14,129 nucleotides of DNA from Balneolaceae bacterium UBA1514 (lineage in GTDB: Bacteria > Bacteroidota > Rhodothermia > Balneolales > Balneolaceae), in contig DCQQ01000039.1 of NCBI GenBank assembly GCA_002323515.1, positions 80,076 to 94,204 of the forward strand. Direction: 5' to 3'. The translations under genes were made by a program, and so were the position numbers. The notes under the pieces are model-generated. The model did no database searches. It saw nothing but the letters and a program-made list of their open reading frames with translations, and was not told where the DNA came from. Every line of letters begins with the position of its first letter. The first letter of the stretch is position 1. Below, in pieces: positions 1 through 7,064 of the stretch.

Positions 1-2
1 GC

Positions 3-191
3 AAGATATTTTCTTCTCAATTCGCGGTTTTTACCTTAGCCATAGCAGCGACTCATAACACTGTATACTATCTATTGTCTTTGATAACCGGAGGCTTTGC
101 AAGTGGTTTATGGCCTTACACTGTACTTCTTTTAGGCACACTATACACGACCATCATATCTTTTACACTTCATAAATTACTTAGGTCTTAA
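3..191 (+). CDS. mreD: C-terminal fragment of probable MreD, rod-shape-determining membrane protein
   Basis: The reading frame is open from the left window edge and ends at TAA 189-191, giving the last 62 residues of a protein whose start lies outside. The visible part is hydrophobic, with two likely membrane segments (one around the TLAIAATHN stretch, one around PYTVLLLGTLYTTI) and a short basic tail ending HKLLRS. Sequence alone would not identify it, but its place 4 bases before mrdA and rodA matches the usual mreB-mreC-mreD-mrdA-rodA order. MreD is an integral inner-membrane partner of MreC in the elongasome that directs side-wall peptidoglycan synthesis. The assignment therefore rests mainly on context plus membrane character. 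It is too short for the usual ORF length cut-off. Another small membrane protein in the same position cannot be excluded. Confidence 0.6.
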   Translation, partial: KIFSSQFAVFTLAIAATHNTVYYLLSLITGGFASGLWPYTVLLLGTLYTTIISFTLHKLLRS

Positions 192-195
192 GACA

Positions 196-2034
196 GTGAA
201 CGACATTAAAAACCAACATAGAACCCAACTTTCACTGCGTTTTATGCAAGTATTGTTTGCTACTCTATGTTTGGTGGTGTTAGGAAGAGTTTTTTATTTG
301 CAGGTCATAGAATATGAGAAATATTCAATGCAAGGTGAACGAAATTCAATTCGACAGGAAATTATCCCATCTGCCCGAGGACTAGTTTATGATAGAAAAG
401 GTGAGCTTTTAGTTTCCAATGAGCCCATTTTTACATTAACTGTTAATCCTGCAACCTATGATACCTCTAATAATGAGCGGCTTGCTAAACTATTAAACAT
501 AGAGGTATCGCAAATTCGAGAACAAGTGAAAACTGCCAGGCGATATTCTTGGTATAGAAGTTCGCCTCTGTTATCGGATATTGATTTTACTCAATTCGCT
601 GTTATCCAACAAAACTTATGGCAATTACCTGGTATTGGCCACCAACTAGAAAGTAAAAGAACCTACACTGACAAAATAAATGCCTCACACATATTTGGCT
701 ATCTTCGTGAGGCTGATACCAAAGATTTTGAAAATAATACTTCGTTATTCTTAGGGGATAAAATTGGAAAAAGTGGTCTTGAATTAATCTATGAGGAACG
801 GCTTCGTGGTGAATCCGGCATAGAATTTAAACGAGTCAATGCCTACGGACAGGCTTTAGGTTCATTTGTAGTGGAAAATGAAGGCACGAATCCTATTGAA
901 GGAGCGAACATAATTACGACTATTGATGCTGACCTACAGGCATTTGCAGAGGACTTAATGATTGACAAAACAGGGGCAATTATTGTCATGAATCCCAATA
1001 CTGGAGCCATTTTGACTATGGTAAGCTCCCCTAATTATCAAGTAGATAGGCTTGCTGGACGTCTCGATAGAACCTATTGGGTTCACATAAACAGTGACTC
1101 AACCCGTCCACTCTTTAATAGGGCCGTATCTAGTAGGCAACCACCTGGTTCCACTTTTAAGCCGTTAATGGGCTTAATTGGCTTAGAAGAAGGACTTATC
1201 ACACCAACAACAAATATTCCTAATACAGGAGGTTACCAACGAGGACGATTGTATCGTGATATTGCCCCAAAAGGAGATTATAACTTAGAGAAAGCGATCA
1301 CTTTTTCATCAAACACCTATTTCTACAAGTTGATGGATGATATTGCGAGTTCCGGTAGACTGAATGTCTGGAGTGAGCGAGTTAAAGATTTTGGCTTAGG
1401 AATAAATCTTGAAATTGATTTACCCAGTGCAACTACCGGTATTGTTCCAGACAGTGCGTTTTTGGACCGTTGGTTTGGGGTTAGAAAATGGGGTCTAGGT
1501 GATCTAATAAATCTAGGAATTGGTCAGGGAGTCATGTCCGTTTCACCACTTCAGATAGCCACGATGACAAGTGCAATAGCCAATGGAGGGTACAGAATTA
1601 CCCCTTACCTTGTAGAGCAATTAGAAACCCCTTACTCAACTAATTTTCCCAATAAAAGAAATCCATCGAAGATAGATTGGGTCCAAAAAAAGCATCTAGA
1701 TTTGGTGAAAAAAGGGATGCGAGGTGTGGTTCAGGAAGGAGGCGGTAGATTTCACGTAAAGAATGAATCCATAGACATTGCAGGTAAAACCGGGACAGCT
1801 CAAAATTCACATGGGTACTCACATGGTTGGTTCACTTCGTTTGCACCTTTCGACAACCCAGAAATTATCGTAACTGTTTTTTTAGAAAATGCCGGTTTTG
1901 CCTCTATTTCCGCTGCTCCAATAGCCCGACTATTACATGAATATTATTTACTAGGTACATATAATAGCTCCGTATATAATTACGTAAAGAACTGGGAACC
2001 GCGAGAAGATAATTCTAACCAAACCGCTGAATAA
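196..2034 (+). CDS. mrdA: Penicillin-binding protein 2 (elongasome DD-transpeptidase)
   Basis: This is a class B PBP of 612 residues, close to the usual PBP2 length (about 630). It cross-links new peptidoglycan during elongation, anchored in the inner membrane and acting in the periplasm with RodA as glycosyltransferase partner. One membrane helix lies at about residues 15-36, followed by the dimerisation/pedestal region with R61-G-x3-D66-R-x-G69. The transpeptidase domain carries all three catalytic motifs: S319-T-F-K322 (acylated serine and general base), S371-S-N373 and K531-T-G533-T-A. The chosen start is GTG 196, four bases after the upstream stop; a weak AGG at 183-185 is the only possible ribosome-binding signal. 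An in-frame ATG at 244 (residue 17) lies inside the membrane helix and is less likely. rodA follows after 3 bases, so the two are surely co-transcribed. The FtsI family is the main alternative, but RodA linkage argues for PBP2. Confidence 0.95.
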   Translation: MNDIKNQHRTQLSLRFMQVLFATLCLVVLGRVFYLQVIEYEKYSMQGERNSIRQEIIPSARGLVYDRKGELLVSNEPIFTLTVNPATYDTSNNERLAKLLNIEVSQIREQVKTARRYSWYRSSPLLSDIDFTQFAVIQQNLWQLPGIGHQLESKRTYTDKINASHIFGYLREADTKDFENNTSLFLGDKIGKSGLELIYEERLRGESGIEFKRVNAYGQALGSFVVENEGTNPIEGANIITTIDADLQAFAEDLMIDKTGAIIVMNPNTGAILTMVSSPNYQVDRLAGRLDRTYWVHINSDSTRPLFNRAVSSRQPPGSTFKPLMGLIGLEEGLITPTTNIPNTGGYQRGRLYRDIAPKGDYNLEKAITFSSNTYFYKLMDDIASSGRLNVWSERVKDFGLGINLEIDLPSATTGIVPDSAFLDRWFGVRKWGLGDLINLGIGQGVMSVSPLQIATMTSAIANGGYRITPYLVEQLETPYSTNFPNKRNPSKIDWVQKKHLDLVKKGMRGVVQEGGGRFHVKNESIDIAGKTGTAQNSHGYSHGWFTSFAPFDNPEIIVTVFLENAGFASISAAPIARLLHEYYLLGTYNSSVYNYVKNWEPREDNSNQTAE

Positions 2035-2037
2035 CCC

Positions 2038-3291
2038 ATGGCTTCTATTCAAAAAGATTTAGATTGGACAAGTATCTTACTTTGGATAGGCTTAAGTGTT
2101 ATAGGGCTCATAGCTATCTATAGCGCTACTCAAGGTCCGGTTTCTGAGTTTTTACCCATATTCATTCAAAATAATTTCTGGAAGCAATTATTTTTTGTTG
2201 GAATTTCTTTGGGGCTACTCTTTGGTATACAATTCATCAATCCCACTATTTTTAAAAATTTTTCTTATGTAGCCTACGCAATATCCCTACTATTGATGGT
2301 ATATACGTTATTTTTTGGACAAGAGATTAATGGTGCAAAAAGTTGGTTACGATTTGGTGGGTTTGGATTACAGTCTAGTGAGTTTATGAAAATCACTACT
2401 ATATTAGCCGCAGCAAACTTTCTAACCTCAAGGCGAAATCTTGCCACAGAACAAATACGCTATGCCTTAGTTAGTTTCCTCATTATCTTTATACCAACAC
2501 TTCTGGTAATTGCACAGAACGATTTTGGTACTGCCATTATATTTTTGGCCCTGATTCCTGTAATTTTGTTTTGGTCTGGATTACCCTACGGTGTTGCCTT
2601 ATTGATGGTAAGCCCAGCAATTATTCTGTATTTGAGTGTATTTAATTGGGTTTATGGCCTCATAGCTATGGGGATTATCACCACAGGCGTTCTTTTTTTG
2701 CAACGCTCAAAATGGCTTACTATTGTATCGGTAATTATGGGTTCTGCAACGGTCATCGTGGTACAATTAGCCTTAACAAATATACTTCAACCACATCAAG
2801 TTGCTCGAGTAATTGCTTTTACCAATCCATCCTATGATCCAACAGGTGCGGGATGGAATGTTATACAGGCTAAAACAGCTATTGGTTCTGGTGGATGGAC
2901 AGGGAAAGGATTCCTTGAGGGTACTCAAACTCAACTTCGTTTTTTACCAGAACAGTGGACTGACTTTATATTTTGTGTAGTAGGAGAAGAGTTTGGTTTC
3001 TTGGGGGCTTCTATACTCATCATAGTTTTCATGCTTTTCTTACTTCGTTTATTACAATTATCTATTAATCATAAAAATCCCTTTGCACAATTAGTCACTC
3101 TTAGTGTTGCTGCGGTCTATTTTATGCACTTCTTTATCAATGTTGGAAGCGCGACGGCACTATTACCAGTTATAGGAATACCACTACCCTTTATTAGTTA
3201 CGGTGGATCTGCATTTATTGCAAATACACTCATGCTTGCGATTTGTTTAAATATGGATTTGTATAAAAGGGAGTTCAGTATCTATAGCTAA
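2038..3291 (+). CDS. rodA: RodA, SEDS-family peptidoglycan glycosyltransferase
   Basis: This is a 417-residue polytopic inner-membrane protein, strongly hydrophobic with roughly ten segments. SEDS proteins polymerise lipid II into glycan strands; RodA does so with PBP2 during elongation. Family hallmarks are visible in order: SWLRFGG then Q112-S-S-E115-F-M-K118, N-D-F-G-T-A in the middle, the large periplasmic loop with FLPEQW-T308-D309-F-I-F, and the C-terminal LPFISYGGS block. D309 corresponds to the essential aspartate of the TDFIF motif reported in characterised RodA proteins, and E115 to the conserved glutamate of the QPSE motif (here QSSE). Start ATG 2038 is three bases after the mrdA stop; no Shine-Dalgarno is visible. 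The gene is probably last in the mre/mrd operon because the next gene, rnhB, converges on it. FtsW is the sister family; the mrdA linkage favours RodA. Confidence 0.95.
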   Translation: MASIQKDLDWTSILLWIGLSVIGLIAIYSATQGPVSEFLPIFIQNNFWKQLFFVGISLGLLFGIQFINPTIFKNFSYVAYAISLLLMVYTLFFGQEINGAKSWLRFGGFGLQSSEFMKITTILAAANFLTSRRNLATEQIRYALVSFLIIFIPTLLVIAQNDFGTAIIFLALIPVILFWSGLPYGVALLMVSPAIILYLSVFNWVYGLIAMGIITTGVLFLQRSKWLTIVSVIMGSATVIVVQLALTNILQPHQVARVIAFTNPSYDPTGAGWNVIQAKTAIGSGGWTGKGFLEGTQTQLRFLPEQWTDFIFCVVGEEFGFLGASILIIVFMLFLLRLLQLSINHKNPFAQLVTLSVAAVYFMHFFINVGSATALLPVIGIPLPFISYGGSAFIANTLMLAICLNMDLYKREFSIYS

Positions 3292-3375
3292 GTAGATGGA
3301 TTTACACACAAGAACCCTGTTCAGGAATTGTACGAATCAACCCGGTAATAAATATTTCTTCCTGCATTGAGGAAC
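3292..3375. other. Convergent spacer between rodA and rnhB, no strong terminator
   Basis: Transcription from both sides meets in these 84 bases. A short inverted repeat TTCCT-GCATTG-AGGAA at about 3359-3374 and a wider CAGGAA/TTCCTG pair can be drawn, but neither has a good T-run, so a factor-independent terminator is not convincing. No small gene is apparent. Confidence 0.35.
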
Positions 3376-3993
3376 CTATAGTTTAGATGAACGGGTCTTC
3401 GTGGTACCTAAACTAAAACTAGTTCGATGATAATGGGTGTAGCCATATCTTTTCAAAGCTTGCCTATGTGCATTGGTCGGATATCCAACATTATTATCCC
3501 ACCCGTACTCTGGAAACTCTAGGTGTAAGCTAGCCATAAGTTCATCTCGGTAAACTTTGGCAATGATAGAAGCAGCGCCTATAGAGACACTTTTACTATC
3601 TCCCTTTACAATACATTGATGAGCTAAAAGTGTTGGAACATAACGATTGCCATCAACCAATAAATAGTCGGGATTAGCACCTGAAGACGTTACGCAGCAA
3701 TTCATAGTTTCTAAACTCGCCCAAAGTATATTAAGCCGTTCTATCATAGCTAAATCACCCTCTTGAATAGTCCAGTAGAGAGCCTTTTTCTTTATCTCTT
3801 TAGATAGACGCTTACGTTCTGATAAAGATAACTTTTTACTATCCTGAATTCCTTCAATAGGGTTGTTTGGGTCCAATATAACCCCCGCGGCCACTACAGG
3901 GCCAGCCAAACAACCTCTACCAACTTCATCTAGACCCATAATCCGTCGAAAGCCTTCTTGCCATAATTTAAGTTCGATTTCTAGTCTACTCAT
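3376..3993 (-). CDS. rnhB: Ribonuclease HII
   Basis: This 205-residue type 2 RNase H hydrolyses the RNA strand of RNA-DNA hybrids and starts removal of single ribonucleotides misincorporated in DNA; it acts in the cytoplasm. The motif G20-L-D22-E23-V-G-R-G27 followed by LAGPVV holds the first two metal ligands; D114 in LLVDGN and D150 in AKVYRD supply the other two, so the D-E-D-D active site is complete. DSKKLS at 51-56 and the C-terminal YPTNAH/YGYTHYHR region are also typical. Length is normal for the family. ATG 3993 is followed soon by the conserved core, so the start is well supported, though there is no Shine-Dalgarno. It faces rodA tail to tail and is divergent from the vWA gene, so it is probably transcribed alone from the 51-base spacer. 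Confidence 0.96.
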   Translation of the reverse strand: MSRLEIELKLWQEGFRRIMGLDEVGRGCLAGPVVAAGVILDPNNPIEGIQDSKKLSLSERKRLSKEIKKKALYWTIQEGDLAMIERLNILWASLETMNCCVTSSGANPDYLLVDGNRYVPTLLAHQCIVKGDSKSVSIGAASIIAKVYRDELMASLHLEFPEYGWDNNVGYPTNAHRQALKRYGYTHYHRTSFSLGTTKTRSSKL

Positions 3994-4044
3994 ATGGCCA
4001 ATTAAATTGAATATTGAGCTAGAAATATTGGTTTAATTAACAAT
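3994..4044. promoter_or_regulatory. Divergent promoter region with imperfect inverted repeat
   Basis: These 51 AT-rich bases must contain the 5' signals of both rnhB (minus) and the vWA gene (plus), unless one is leaderless. Two arms, ATTAAATTGAATATT and AATATTGGTTTAAT, around a GAGCTAG centre form an imperfect inverted repeat (ATTAAA/TTTAAT outside, AATATT inside, mismatched middle). That is the geometry of a possible operator or overlapping -10 elements. On the plus strand TTGAAT and TTTAAT are 19 bases apart, too wide for a good sigma-70 promoter. No Bacteroidota-type TAnnTTTG element is clear. Function is inferred from position only. Confidence 0.4.
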
Positions 4045-5193
4045 ATGAGGAACGAGTTAGAATTCATAAATGGTTGTCTATATATGAAATACAAATATAC
4101 TCATTGGAAACAAGTAAAACCTATATCGGGTAAGAACCCATTTGAGACCCTTCTTGATTTATTCCAACAACTGCTAACCATTGCCAGTGGTGATGTATCA
4201 CAATCACTTAAATGGCTAACGAATTTGGATAAGGAGTATGAAATAACGGACAGCTTTGAGGAGGACTATAGCCTGGCTGATTTTATCCAAGATTTAATAG
4301 ACAAGGGATATATCGATCAGGATGATGACACCAATGCCATGGTCATAACTCCAAAGACTGAAAAAAGCCTACGAGATCGCTCATTAAATGAAATATTTAG
4401 CAGCTTACGAAAAGGAGGACAAGGTGATCATAAAACTAATTTTAACGGGACTGGCGTAGAGCGACAGTCTGAAACAAGACCTTGGAATGGTCATGAAGAA
4501 CTCGTCAACTTAGATACAACCGGTACAATGATTAATATGCTAAAGCATAGTAGTATTGATGCATTGAATTTATCGGAAGATGACCTGCAGGTATATGAAA
4601 CAGATTATCATACACAAGTTTCCACCGTACTCTTAATTGACTTAAGTCATTCTATGATTCTATACGGTGAGGATCGAATTACACCGGCAAAAAAAGTTGC
4701 CATGGCGTTGTCTGAATTAATCATGCGTAGCTACTCAAAAGATACCTTAGACATTGTGGCTTTTGGCAATGAGGCATGGCATATTTCAGTAAAAGACCTA
4801 CCCTACTTGAAAGTCGGGCCTTATCACACCAACACCAAACAGGGTTTAGAAGTAGCTCGTCATATACTGCAGCGCAAAAAGTTTGCAAATAAACAAATAT
4901 TCATGATCACAGATGGGAAGCCTTCTTGTATGCTTGAGAATGGTAAACTCTATAAAAACAGCTTTGGATTAGATAGAAAAATTGTCAATAAGGTATTAGA
5001 TGAAGCAGTTAAATGTAGAAGAGAGAAAATCACCATAACAACGTTCATGATAGCCTCAGACCCTTATTTACAGCATTTTGTACGAGAAATGACCGAAGCT
5101 AATAAAGGGAAAGCTTATTTTTCTAACTTGGACAATTTAGGTGGGTTTATTTTCGAAGACTACATTAAAAATAGAAAACGCCGAGTACATTAA
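4045..5193 (+). CDS. vWA-domain protein, COG4867-like, function unknown
   Basis: This 382-residue protein has no signal peptide or membrane segment, so it is probably cytoplasmic. The N-terminal 110 residues are acidic and helical with a winged-helix-like part. Then follow a linker with R122-x-G-G-x-G127-D128-H129 and E143-T-R-P-W147, and a C-terminal vWA domain from about 190. The MIDAS metal site appears complete: D199-x-S201-x-S203, a threonine at 262 or 264 (YHTNTKQG) and D290 in MITDGKPS. The GDH...ETRPW-vWA arrangement matches, from memory, the uncharacterised COG4867 family, often encoded beside a MoxR/magnesium-chelatase-like AAA+ ATPase. No such ATPase lies in this window. An in-frame ATG at 4084 (residue 14) is an alternative start; neither has a Shine-Dalgarno. 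The gene stands alone between rnhB and the ompH operon. The vWA fold is certain; the biological role is unknown. Confidence 0.85.
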   Translation: MRNELEFINGCLYMKYKYTHWKQVKPISGKNPFETLLDLFQQLLTIASGDVSQSLKWLTNLDKEYEITDSFEEDYSLADFIQDLIDKGYIDQDDDTNAMVITPKTEKSLRDRSLNEIFSSLRKGGQGDHKTNFNGTGVERQSETRPWNGHEELVNLDTTGTMINMLKHSSIDALNLSEDDLQVYETDYHTQVSTVLLIDLSHSMILYGEDRITPAKKVAMALSELIMRSYSKDTLDIVAFGNEAWHISVKDLPYLKVGPYHTNTKQGLEVARHILQRKKFANKQIFMITDGKPSCMLENGKLYKNSFGLDRKIVNKVLDEAVKCRREKITITTFMIASDPYLQHFVREMTEANKGKAYFSNLDNLGGFIFEDYIKNRKRRVH

Positions 5194-5211
5194 CTGCATA
5201 CCCAGCGTTTT
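5175..5211 (+). terminator. Possible weak terminator overlapping the end of the vWA gene
   Basis: AAAACGC (5175-5181) and GCGTTTT (5205-5211) can form a 7-bp stem, with a long 23-base loop that contains the vWA stop codon. It is followed by A5-T4 then CCC. The long loop and the lack of a clean T-run make this a poor intrinsic terminator; it is listed because it is the only candidate on this strand. Confidence 0.22.
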
Positions 5212-5234
5212 AAAAATTTTCCCACTTAAGCTCA

Positions 5235-5252
5235 CTTGAGTTTGAACTCAAG
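5235..5252. repeat. Perfect 8-base inverted repeat in convergent spacer
   Basis: CTTGAGTT-TG-AACTCAAG is a perfect inverted repeat that would fold as a 7-bp stem with a TTGA tetraloop. It sits between the vWA gene (plus) and the last ompH gene (minus). There is no T-run next to either arm, so it could be a protein-binding palindrome or an RNA 3'-end stabiliser rather than an intrinsic terminator. Confidence 0.45.
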
Positions 5253-5259
5253 CAGTTAC

Positions 5260-5279
5260 AAAAAAGCTAAACAGCTCTC
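5260..5279 (-). terminator. Probable weak intrinsic terminator of the uppS-bamA-ompH operon
   Basis: Read on the minus strand, 30 bases after the last ompH stop, GAGAGCT-GTTT-AGCTTTTTT folds into a stem of four Watson-Crick pairs (AGCT/AGCT) extendable by G-U, A-U and G-U pairs, and runs into six T. The T-run and position favour a terminator; the short, GU-rich stem makes it weak. Confidence 0.4.
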
Positions 5280-5308
5280 AGGATGTTCTTTTGCCGTTTT
5301 ACTCAGAG

Positions 5309-5860
5309 TTAGTTAAACATACCAAGTTCTTCCATCACCGACTGCGTTATATCAAACTTGGCTCTGAAGTCTTCCGATGCATATAAAATAATCATATCAC
5401 CAGAACTAGTGGTGGTGTTTAACACATAAGATAAACCCTGTTTCTGAGCTACAGTTTCAATAGCTGATCCTATTTGTTCTAGTAGTGGGCCTACTAATTC
5501 GTCCCTGCGTTGTACAAGCTCTTGTTCAGCCACTTCTTGAGCTTGTAAAAGTTCTTGTTGTAACTGCCCCAAACGTGCTTCTTCTTGCTGCTGTGCTTCT
5601 GCGGAAATCACACCTACCTTTTGTTGGTATTCAGCAACTTGTGTTTGAAACTCCTGCTCTAAGTTCGACAATTCCTGTTGCTTACGGGCGGTAAAGTTTT
5701 GCAATCTTTGTTGGACAGCACGCATTTCGGGCATGTTGGCTAATATTGACTGCGGATTTACATACCCGATTTTCAATTCTGAATTGTTGGATTGCGCTTG
5801 AGCTTGTAGGTTGAGCACAATGCTGAGGAATAAAATAACTGCAATACGTAACGTTCGCAT
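5309..5860 (-). CDS. skp: OmpH/Skp-family periplasmic chaperone, third paralogue
   Basis: This is 183 residues with a clear signal peptide (MRTLR, hydrophobic core, probable cleavage after AQA at about residue 22). Skp-family proteins are trimeric jellyfish-shaped chaperones that hold unfolded outer-membrane proteins on the way to BamA. The mature protein starts with the family strand LKIGYVNPQSIL, continues with a glutamine-rich coiled-coil (about 45-130) and closes with the C-terminal strands GLSYVLN and SSGDMIILYAS, then DITQSVMEELG. By hand count the mature part has roughly 23 acidic and 12 basic residues, unlike the strongly basic E. coli Skp. It is last of three tandem paralogues, 24 bases after the second. 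The ATG start is secure from the signal peptide; no Shine-Dalgarno is visible. Family membership is firm; whether this copy is a redundant or specialised chaperone is unknown. Confidence 0.88.
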   Translation of the reverse strand: MRTLRIAVILFLSIVLNLQAQAQSNNSELKIGYVNPQSILANMPEMRAVQQRLQNFTARKQQELSNLEQEFQTQVAEYQQKVGVISAEAQQQEEARLGQLQQELLQAQEVAEQELVQRRDELVGPLLEQIGSAIETVAQKQGLSYVLNTTTSSGDMIILYASEDFRAKFDITQSVMEELGMFN

Positions 5861-5884
5861 GTGGATAGTTTAACTTAGTTGATA

Positions 5885-6424
5885 TTAATTTTCTGACTCA
5901 TTTCCAGAAGTAATCATTCTAGAGAGTACTTCCTGGGTGATATTAAGTTCTTCGGCACTAAAAAATACAATAGCATCGCCATAAGAGGTTGCTTCGTTTA
6001 GTATTAAATCAAGGCTTTTTTCTTGTGCTACTTCTGCCATAATTTGATCCATTTTCTCAATAATAGGCTGTAGTAACTGTGCTCTTTTCTGGGTAATTTC
6101 GTTAAGATAATTCTCTCTTTCTTCCTGAAGTTGCTGATCACGGGCTAAGAGATCTTCCTCTCTTATGATTCTAGCTTCTTCGTTAAGCATATTTCTGGCC
6201 TCCTCGTAGGCAACAAAATCTTGCTGGAGCTGATTGGCTTTGGCCATTAATTCAGTATCTCTTTCTTGAATAAGTTGCTCGATTAGTCGATCTACGAATG
6301 CAACCTCGTCCAGTTCGCTTAAGACTACCGAAGGATTCATGTATCCAATTTTTACTTGGGCTTGAGCTTCTACTGATAACAGAAAAAACCAAAGTAATGC
6401 GGAGAAAATAAAATGTTGTTTCAT
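5885..6424 (-). CDS. skp: OmpH/Skp-family periplasmic chaperone, second paralogue
   Basis: This is 179 residues, exported: MKQH, a phenylalanine/leucine-rich core and likely cleavage after AQA at about 22. The mature N-terminus is VKIGYMNPSVVL, the same strand as in the neighbouring copies. A highly charged coiled-coil follows (about 45-125, rich in glutamate, arginine and glutamine), then the C-terminal strands LDLILNEAT and YGDAIVFFS, ending ELNITQEVL. It is the most acidic of the three by hand count (about 33 acidic against 14 basic residues in the mature part). The G-D-x-I...(D/N)-I-T pattern is shared by all three copies, so they probably descend from one gene, but overall identity between copies is visibly low, implying old duplications. 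It lies 65 bases downstream of the first copy, the longest spacer in the operon, which contains a small hairpin, so its expression could be set separately. Confidence 0.87.
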   Translation of the reverse strand: MKQHFIFSALLWFFLLSVEAQAQVKIGYMNPSVVLSELDEVAFVDRLIEQLIQERDTELMAKANQLQQDFVAYEEARNMLNEEARIIREEDLLARDQQLQEERENYLNEITQKRAQLLQPIIEKMDQIMAEVAQEKSLDLILNEATSYGDAIVFFSAEELNITQEVLSRMITSGNESEN

Positions 6425-6443
6425 AGTCGTTTTAATTTAGAAT

Positions 6444-6463
6444 CAAAAATACCGTAATTTTTG
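6444..6463 (-). other. AT-rich hairpin between first and second ompH genes
   Basis: CAAAAAT and ATTTTTG form a perfect 7-bp inverted repeat with a 6-base loop, in the 65-base gap 6425-6489. On the transcribed strand the second arm is itself a five-T stretch. It could act as a weak attenuator or processing site, but the stem is almost all A-T, so a chance structure is quite possible. Confidence 0.3.
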
Positions 6464-6489
6464 CTTAATTACCTATCCTTATTTATGCA

Positions 6490-7056
6490 TCAATTATCCA
6501 AATCAATTCCTAACTCGAATAAGATATCAGCAGTGATATCAAATTCAGCTCTAGCATATATCATATAGATATCACCACTTCGGTCAAAGATATAATCATA
6601 GCCTTTCTCAAGGGCCACAGTTCTTGCCGCACTGAATACTTTTCGTTGAATTGGTTCTAAAAGATCACTCTGCTGCTGAAAATATTCTCCTGTTGGTCCA
6701 AACTTTTGCTGAAGGAAGCTTTGATGCTGTTTTTTCTTTTGTGCAATTTCTGCTAGTTTTTGAGTCCTAATCTCTTCGGTATATAGAATTTCTTTAGCTT
6801 TATAATCTTCTTCTAGCCCAGTTACTTCATCTAGCATTTCCTGTGCTTCTTGCTGCCAACCACTGCTTAGTAGTTGCAAACGTTGTTCAATACCGCCGTA
6901 TTCAGGAAGTTGAGCAACGACTATATCTGACTCAAAATAGCCAATCTTTTGATCTTGAGCTTTGGTCTCAGTACTAAATATCACTAGTATCGATATACAC
7001 ACTATAAGTACGTTAGTGCGTGCGTTTAAGAATGATATTTGAATCTTATTGATCAT
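6490..7056 (-). CDS. skp: OmpH/Skp-family periplasmic chaperone, first paralogue
   Basis: This is 188 residues, directly after bamA (8-base gap). The signal peptide is longer than in the other two: a 14-residue n-region, hydrophobic core at about 15-28 and likely cleavage after TKA at 33. The mature protein begins with QKIGYFESDIV, lacking the asparagine-proline of the other copies. A lysine- and glutamine-rich coiled-coil follows (about 55-115), then a segment with G-P-T-G that looks like a turn, and C-terminal strands YDYIFDRSG and DIYMIYA ending FDITADILFELG. By hand count the mature part is net acidic. Adjacency to bamA is the classic skp position and supports a chaperone role in outer-membrane protein delivery. 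The ATG is chosen because it precedes the basic start of the signal peptide. Which of the three copies is the functional equivalent of E. coli Skp cannot be read from sequence. Confidence 0.87.
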   Translation of the reverse strand: MINKIQISFLNARTNVLIVCISILVIFSTETKAQDQKIGYFESDIVVAQLPEYGGIEQRLQLLSSGWQQEAQEMLDEVTGLEEDYKAKEILYTEEIRTQKLAEIAQKKKQHQSFLQQKFGPTGEYFQQQSDLLEPIQRKVFSAARTVALEKGYDYIFDRSGDIYMIYARAEFDITADILFELGIDLDN

Positions 7057-7064
7057 ATACTAAA

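Noticed and set aside
4045..5193. vWA protein as part of a defence or ternary (MoxR-vWA) phage-resistance system
   Set aside because: No nuclease, ATPase, toxin or mobile-element gene accompanies it, and flanking genes are core housekeeping.
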